The notes below the pieces were generated by a model that was given only the letters and a program-made list of their open reading frames with translations, ran no database searches and was not told the origin of the DNA. The translations under genes were made by a program, and so were the position numbers. Shown one piece after another: positions 59,557 through 64,000 of a DNA stretch of 64,000 bases (position 1 is the first letter of the stretch; each line of letters begins with the position of its first letter). Origin of the DNA: Agathobaculum butyriciproducens (GTDB taxonomy: Bacteria > Bacillota > Clostridia > Oscillospirales > Butyricicoccaceae). The stretch lies in assembly GCA_003096535.1 (NCBI GenBank), contig QEKJ01000008.1:38651-102650 (forward strand), read 5' to 3'.

Positions 59557-62500
59557 TTATTTACCGGTCTTTTCACACAGCTTCTGCATGATAACAGCTA
59601 CCTGTGCACGGGTGGCCGTGCCCTGCGGGTCAAAACGGTTGCCCGATTTGCCGCTCAGCAGACCAGCCTTCTGCATTCTGGTTACAGCGTCCTTCGCGTA
59701 AGCGCGGATGCTTGCGCTGTCGGCAAATGCAGCTGCACTGCCGGTTTCCTCTACCTTAGTGCCGGTGGCAGTCAGATAATTATCCATGATAACCGCAGCC
59801 TGCTCACGGGTGATGAGCGCATTCGGATTGAAATGCGAAGCGTCCACGCCGGAAACGATCTTGTTGGCTGCTGCCCAGTTGACGTATGCGTTGTAGTACA
59901 TTTTGCTGTCTACGTCGGCAAACTGGCTCTGGGTGTTGTACGCGGAGATATCTGCGCCTGCCATACGGCCAAGCACGGTGACAAACATGCCGCGGGTCAT
60001 GCCCTCGTTCGGGGAGAAGGTGGTTGCGGTCGTGCCGTTGAACAGCGCCTTATCGGTCACATATTCGATGGCATCCTTTGCCCAGTGGCCCGCGATGTCG
60101 GTGAAGGTGCTTACCGTACCCTCAACAACCTTGACATTCTTGCCTACGGTGCCGTAGTTGTCGTAATCCACAGAGTAATCGTTGAATACATCATCGGATT
60201 CGTAGCCTACTGCATCGGTGAAGGTGCCCTCGTTCCAGTCTGCCAGCGTTGCCCAGATATTGGTATTGCCTGCCTTGATGGAATACGAGTTGATAACCGG
60301 AATATCGGTGGACTTCTCTGCAACAGAGGAGTTCAGTACGGTAGTAACGCGAACATACTTTGCACTGCCCAGTGCGGAAATATCAACCGTGTTCTTGCCG
60401 TTCTTCAGCTCTGCGGACTGGGAAGCCTTTACGGTCTTGCCGTCGTCCGAGGTCTCAACGGTTGCGGTTGCAGAAGCCGCGCCGGTGATCTCTGCGTTAT
60501 AAGTAAACTTTGCTGCACTGCCGGTCATTGCGCGCCACTCGGTGGTGTGCGTGCCCTTGGTGACGATATTCTCCGGTGCGTAATCCAGCCATACGACCAG
60601 CTTGTCGCTTTCCGGACCCTTTGCAGTCGGATTTGCGTAAATCTGCTTGTTCTCCTCTGCGGTCAGCTTGGTGGTGTAGAAGCGGAGCTGGCCGATGTCG
60701 CCCGTCAGCATGGTGTGCGTCTTGCCGCGGCCGCGGCCCGTCAGCAGATGACGGTGGAATGCAAAGCCGGAGTACATGGACTTGCCTTCCCAGTTGCGGA
60801 TCTCAGAATCAAAAGCCGGTGCATCGGTGTGACCGCTTGCCTTGGTATCCTCGTAGCTGTCGCCGCCGGTTGCACGATCAAAGCCGCCGGTGTACTGTAC
60901 CCACTTGCCGAGGGTAACGCCGCCGCCCATATTCTCGTCGTCGTTCCAGAAGTACTCGCCGTTATCGTTGTTAAAGCCGATGCCGTAGGTAACCATGCCG
61001 GTCTTGCGGACTGCCATGCGGAACAGGTAGTTGGTGCCGTAGCTGATGGAAGCGCCCTTCATCAGCAGCGGGTTGTGGTCCCACTCATCGCCCGTTGCCA
61101 GACGATCGATGTTTGCCCAAACCATGCCGGTAACGCCGTTGTCTACCACATAGTTCTTGTTATCCGGAATTTCCACATAATCGTCCACGCCGTCCAGAGA
61201 CAGACCCCAGCTGCCGTTGTACTTAACGAGCGTCGGATTGCCGCGGATGATGCCGTCGTTGCCCTTGCCGGACTTATCCTTTACGATCGGGGTGCCCTGA
61301 ATGGAACCGAGCACGGCAACGGTCTTCTCTGCCGAGTTGCCGACCTTGACGGTATAGCTGCCGCCTGCCGGTGCCTTGTAGGCAAACTCAACCGTGCGGG
61401 TCTCGCCTGCCTTGAGCGCAGCCTTCTGCGAGGTAACGGCTGCGCCGTTGATGTACAGTACTGCCTCTGCGGTGCCGTCCTCATTGCCGATGTTCTGCAC
61501 ATCCGCCTTGGCGTAGATGACATCGCTGGTCGGCTCGCTTACCGTGCCGCTGCCAAGCTGCAGGCGCAGGTTGCTGTAGGCGTAGGTCGCCTTGCGGAAG
61601 GTAACATTGACTGTCTTGGTGTAGCTGTCCAGCTTGAGGGTATGCGTACCGAGTGCGGAAAGCGTCAGCGGTGCGCTCAGCGTTACGGACTCACCGGGAT
61701 TCAGACCGACAACGCGCTCCTTGCCGCTCTTGCCGAACTCATACAGCCAGCGGTCGGTGCCGTTGTCCTTGACACACATGGAGGCAGTCGCCAGACCCTT
61801 GCCGACATTGGTCACCTTTGCGGATACCGTGACAGTGCCGTTGGACTGAACGGTGTCCGGGGTGATGGAAATATCGCTGTACGCCAGCTTGGCGCCGTCC
61901 TTGGACAGCGTAACCGTCTCAAATACCTTCTCGCCGTCGCTGCTCAGGCCCAGATTCTTATAGGTCAGCAGACCGTCCTTGACGGTTACTTCGAGCATAT
62001 CGCCCTTGCCGGTTGCAAGCAGGTTGGGATAGTTGTCATTCAGGCGCTGATCCGGCTTGCCGGTGTCGATCTTGCCGTCGCCGATGCGGGCATCGCCCTG
62101 AGTTACATACAGGGTATCTGCGCCGCGCTTCGGGTCAGCAGAAGCATAGCGGGAATACAGATGGGTATGGCCACTGAACATAATATTTACGTTGCCGTTC
62201 TCCACGATGGAGGGAACGTACTTGCGGGTCAGATCATCCTCGAACGGATGGTGCATGGTAACAACGCGGAAGTCAGCCTTCTTGGCATTGTCGGTTGCAA
62301 GATCCGCCTTGAGCCAGTCGAGCGACTCGTTTACAACGGCCTTGGTTGCCGCATCCGCCTCGCCGCCTCCTGCGGTGGAGTTCAGCTCAAACAGGGACCA
62401 CGGGTTGCTGTCCAGCATATCGAAATGCACCGGACCGCAGTCAAACGCTACGTTGCGTCCGGTCTCGTTGGACTTATACTGCTCCTTCTGCACCTTGGTG

Positions 62501-63147
62501 ACATACTCATCAAAGTAGACACCGTAATCGTGGTTGCCGCTGTTGTAGATAACCGGCACATTGTGCAGGAACGAGCCGACATTCTGGAACCAGTACGGGA
62601 ACTGATCCTTCTGAGAGCCAGTGCCCTCTACCATATCGCCGGTATGCAGGATAAAGTCCGGATCGAACTGTGCGATCACATCGGAAACCTTAGTTGCCGT
62701 TTCAAAGCGATGGCTGTCGCTGACAACCACAAAGCGGATCTCATTCGAATTTTCGGGCAGCGTGCGGAAGTGACCATCCATAGTCTGTCCGTCCTCGGTC
62801 TCAACCTTGTAGGTATAGGTCGTACCCGGAGTCAGATCGGTCAGGCGGGCACGATACATGTGCATGCTCTCACCCTTAAACTTTTCGCCCTCCTCTACCG
62901 GAACCTCGAGCGTTTTCTTGTCCGCATCGCTCGTACCGTAGGTAATGGTGGACTTCATCGGTTTATCCAGTTCCCAAACGACAACCATGCCGTTTGTTTT
63001 CGGGGTCATCAGGTACGGACCCGTCAGGAAGGAGCCGGTATCCGTCCTTCCGATTGCGAAAGCAGTGCTCGGCACCAGTGTTGCCAGCATCACGGCCGAC
63101 AGCACACCGCTGAGCAGCCGCCGCATACGCGAAGATTTTTTAGCCAT
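59557..63147 (-). CDS. SLH-anchored secreted metallophosphoesterase
   Basis: 1,196 residues. The signal peptide (1-31) ends STAFA. A purple-acid-phosphatase-like Fn3 domain (about 40-128) is followed by a calcineurin-like phosphoesterase domain (about 130-360) with VVSDSHRF, LHTGDMVEG, NSGNHDYG, VTMHHPF and FSGHTHLYSRY, all metal-ligand motifs present. CARDB-like beta domains (about 405-620) follow, then a LamG-like domain beginning IVKDKSGKGNDGIIRG (about 625-830), another beta domain, and three SLH repeats (about 1010-1196). It should hydrolyse phosphoesters at the cell surface, with SLH binding to wall polymers. AAAGGAG precedes the ATG. Confidence 0.88.
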   Translation of the reverse strand: MAKKSSRMRRLLSGVLSAVMLATLVPSTAFAIGRTDTGSFLTGPYLMTPKTNGMVVVWELDKPMKSTITYGTSDADKKTLEVPVEEGEKFKGESMHMYRARLTDLTPGTTYTYKVETEDGQTMDGHFRTLPENSNEIRFVVVSDSHRFETATKVSDVIAQFDPDFILHTGDMVEGTGSQKDQFPYWFQNVGSFLHNVPVIYNSGNHDYGVYFDEYVTKVQKEQYKSNETGRNVAFDCGPVHFDMLDSNPWSLFELNSTAGGGEADAATKAVVNESLDWLKADLATDNAKKADFRVVTMHHPFEDDLTRKYVPSIVENGNVNIMFSGHTHLYSRYASADPKRGADTLYVTQGDARIGDGKIDTGKPDQRLNDNYPNLLATGKGDMLEVTVKDGLLTYKNLGLSSDGEKVFETVTLSKDGAKLAYSDISITPDTVQSNGTVTVSAKVTNVGKGLATASMCVKDNGTDRWLYEFGKSGKERVVGLNPGESVTLSAPLTLSALGTHTLKLDSYTKTVNVTFRKATYAYSNLRLQLGSGTVSEPTSDVIYAKADVQNIGNEDGTAEAVLYINGAAVTSQKAALKAGETRTVEFAYKAPAGGSYTVKVGNSAEKTVAVLGSIQGTPIVKDKSGKGNDGIIRGNPTLVKYNGSWGLSLDGVDDYVEIPDNKNYVVDNGVTGMVWANIDRLATGDEWDHNPLLMKGASISYGTNYLFRMAVRKTGMVTYGIGFNNDNGEYFWNDDENMGGGVTLGKWVQYTGGFDRATGGDSYEDTKASGHTDAPAFDSEIRNWEGKSMYSGFAFHRHLLTGRGRGKTHTMLTGDIGQLRFYTTKLTAEENKQIYANPTAKGPESDKLVVWLDYAPENIVTKGTHTTEWRAMTGSAAKFTYNAEITGAASATATVETSDDGKTVKASQSAELKNGKNTVDISALGSAKYVRVTTVLNSSVAEKSTDIPVINSYSIKAGNTNIWATLADWNEGTFTDAVGYESDDVFNDYSVDYDNYGTVGKNVKVVEGTVSTFTDIAGHWAKDAIEYVTDKALFNGTTATTFSPNEGMTRGMFVTVLGRMAGADISAYNTQSQFADVDSKMYYNAYVNWAAANKIVSGVDASHFNPNALITREQAAVIMDNYLTATGTKVEETGSAAAFADSASIRAYAKDAVTRMQKAGLLSGKSGNRFDPQGTATRAQVAVIMQKLCEKTGK

Positions 63148-63216
63148 TTTCTTTTCTCCTTTCTCTTCACGGTACGGCTGCTGCCATACCGCCGCGTCTA
63201 TGTTAAACCTTTTAAG

Positions 63217-63418
63217 TTAAGGCAATACCGTATAATTGAACAAGAGTGATTTGCGAGTAAATTTTGCGTACTGACGAGGCACAGTTTTGCGGTAATACTT
63301 GATGTATTACCGTGAAACTGCAACAAAGTCAGGACACAAAATTTCCGCAAAGCACCGCGGCAGTGCGACCAGAGCCTGCACAAGGAGCCGCCGCTTTAAT
63401 TGTGCGGTGTTGCCTTAA
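63217..63418. mobile_element. 202-bp MITE-like element
   Basis: Terminal inverted repeats of 24 bases (TTAAGGCAATACCG at 63217; complement of TTAAGGCAACACCG at 63418), matching at about 20 positions. The outermost TTAA may be the target duplication. Inside is a long imperfect hairpin (63251-63350) centred on GTAATAC/GTATTAC. No transposase. It sits between the phosphoesterase promoter region and the end of the binding-protein gene. Confidence 0.75.
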
Positions 63419-64000
63419 GGTTCGCGCGCTGTAAATATGCGTGTCGAAGTACGAAATCAGCCGCGTGCGGTTCTCGCCTGCCCACTCCAAATCGTAGGTG
63501 ATGAGCTTGACCTCGTCCAGCGGCGGCAGTCCGTCCGCTGCGCGGGCGGTGCTGTTTGCCGGAAGGCGGCAGCTTTTCGCTTCGATGTAACATTCCTCTC
63601 CGCGGGAAGAGGTCAGCCAGTCGATAAAGATGCGGGCGTTTTCGCGCTCCTGCTCCGGTGCATTGCGCACAAGCGCGCACGCGCCGATCTCATAGCCGGT
63701 GCCGTCTGCCGGACTGCGCACCTCAATGGGATAGCCATCCAGCGCCGCACGGAAGGCGTCGTGCGAGAACACGATACCGACGGCGTATTCGCCGTTTTTT
63801 ACCCGCTCTGCCGGCTCCACACCCGAACGGGTGTACAAACCGACGTTTTGGTCTAATTTTTGAAGATACTCCCACGCCTTGTCCTCGCCGCGCATCTGCA
63901 CAAGTGTTGCCAGCGTAGTATACGAGGTACCCGAGCTTTTCGGAGTTGCCATCACAATCTGCCCTGCCAGTGCAGGCGACAGCAGATCGTCCCAGCAGGT
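63329..64000 (-). CDS. Iron(III)-type ABC transporter substrate-binding protein, C-terminal part (partial)
   Basis: The gene begins beyond the window; 223 codons are visible. WDDLLSPALAGQIVMATPKSSGTSYTTL and NGEYAVGIVFSHDA, then ARIFIDWLTSSRGEECYIE and SCRLPANSTA, match the second lobe of AfuA/FutA-type iron or 2-aminoethylphosphonate binding proteins. The native frame runs into the MITE at 63418. The last 30 codons after HIYSARTL are MITE sequence and the stop lies inside the element, so the natural C-terminus is replaced. Confidence 0.8.
   Translation of the reverse strand, partial: TCWDDLLSPALAGQIVMATPKSSGTSYTTLATLVQMRGEDKAWEYLQKLDQNVGLYTRSGVEPAERVKNGEYAVGIVFSHDAFRAALDGYPIEVRSPADGTGYEIGACALVRNAPEQERENARIFIDWLTSSRGEECYIEAKSCRLPANSTARAADGLPPLDEVKLITYDLEWAGENRTRLISYFDTHIYSARTLRQHRTIKAAAPCAGSGRTAAVLCGNFVS

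Noticed and set aside
59833..63249. A 1,138-codon ORF opposite the SLH phosphoesterase gene
   Set aside because: Same codon-bias shadow; the sense strand carries clear phosphoesterase and SLH motifs.

Overview
The window looks like chromosome from a moderately GC-rich Clostridia-type Firmicute, probably a gut member of the Oscillospirales. The basis is: Shine-Dalgarno sites of the AGGAGG type, sigma-A-like promoters, a T-box riboswitch, SLH-anchored surface proteins, YesM/YesN and RbsABC-type sugar genes, a PTS with HPr, and IS256, IS3 and IS1182 remnants. The species cannot be named from the sequence alone.

Layout, left to right. 1-5.6 kb: the end of a YD/RHS-like repeat protein, the Trk potassium uptake pair trkA-trkH, and a LysR regulator divergent from an SGNH hydrolase. 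5.9-15.7 kb: a 2,684-residue secreted protein with three SLH repeats, then a condensation/acyltransferase-fold enzyme. 15.8-23.5 kb (minus strand): a seven-gene operon, metN-metI-L-hydroxyacid dehydrogenase-metQ-FAD D-hydroxyacid dehydrogenase-aminotransferase-M20 amidohydrolase. It is preceded by a consensus promoter, a 32-residue Met-rich leader peptide and an intrinsic terminator, which together look like a transcription attenuator. The enzymes could turn both stereoisomers of the methionine 2-hydroxy analogue, its 2-keto acid and N-acyl-methionine into methionine. 23.6 kb: a one-spacer CRISPR remnant whose spacer reads like the end of a phage XkdX gene. 23.9-29.2 kb: isochorismatase-fold hydrolase, small membrane protein, sodium:solute symporter and fused Fe-S/molybdenum hydroxylase. 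29.3-36.0 kb: ketopantoate reductase, a GGDEF-histidine kinase-receiver hybrid, a VWA/metallopeptidase-like protein and a leucine-rich-repeat protein. 36.2-37.9 kb: a tryptophan T-box and a TrpB2-type tryptophan synthase beta.

38.17-51.12 kb: a 12.9-kb genomic island in tRNA-Arg(ACG), bounded by a perfect 94-bp direct repeat. It has no integrase. It carries a pile of three broken insertion sequences and a sugar uptake module (RbsABC-like transporter, tandem alpha/beta hydrolase, metallo-beta-lactamase-fold hydrolase). Divergently it carries a YesN/YesM two-component system and an ABC ATPase-like protein that has lost its Walker motifs.

51.2-59.2 kb: a mannitol-type PTS locus with DeoR regulator, zinc dehydrogenase related to sorbose-1-phosphate reductase, 1-phosphofructokinase, MtlR-like activator, one-chain EIICBA and an HPr that lacks Ser46. 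The gene set suggests a route through fructose 1-phosphate. 59.2-64 kb: a chain of hairpins between two identical 38-bp palindromes, an SLH-anchored metallophosphoesterase, a 202-bp MITE-like element, and the end of an iron-type substrate-binding protein whose C-terminus now runs into the MITE.
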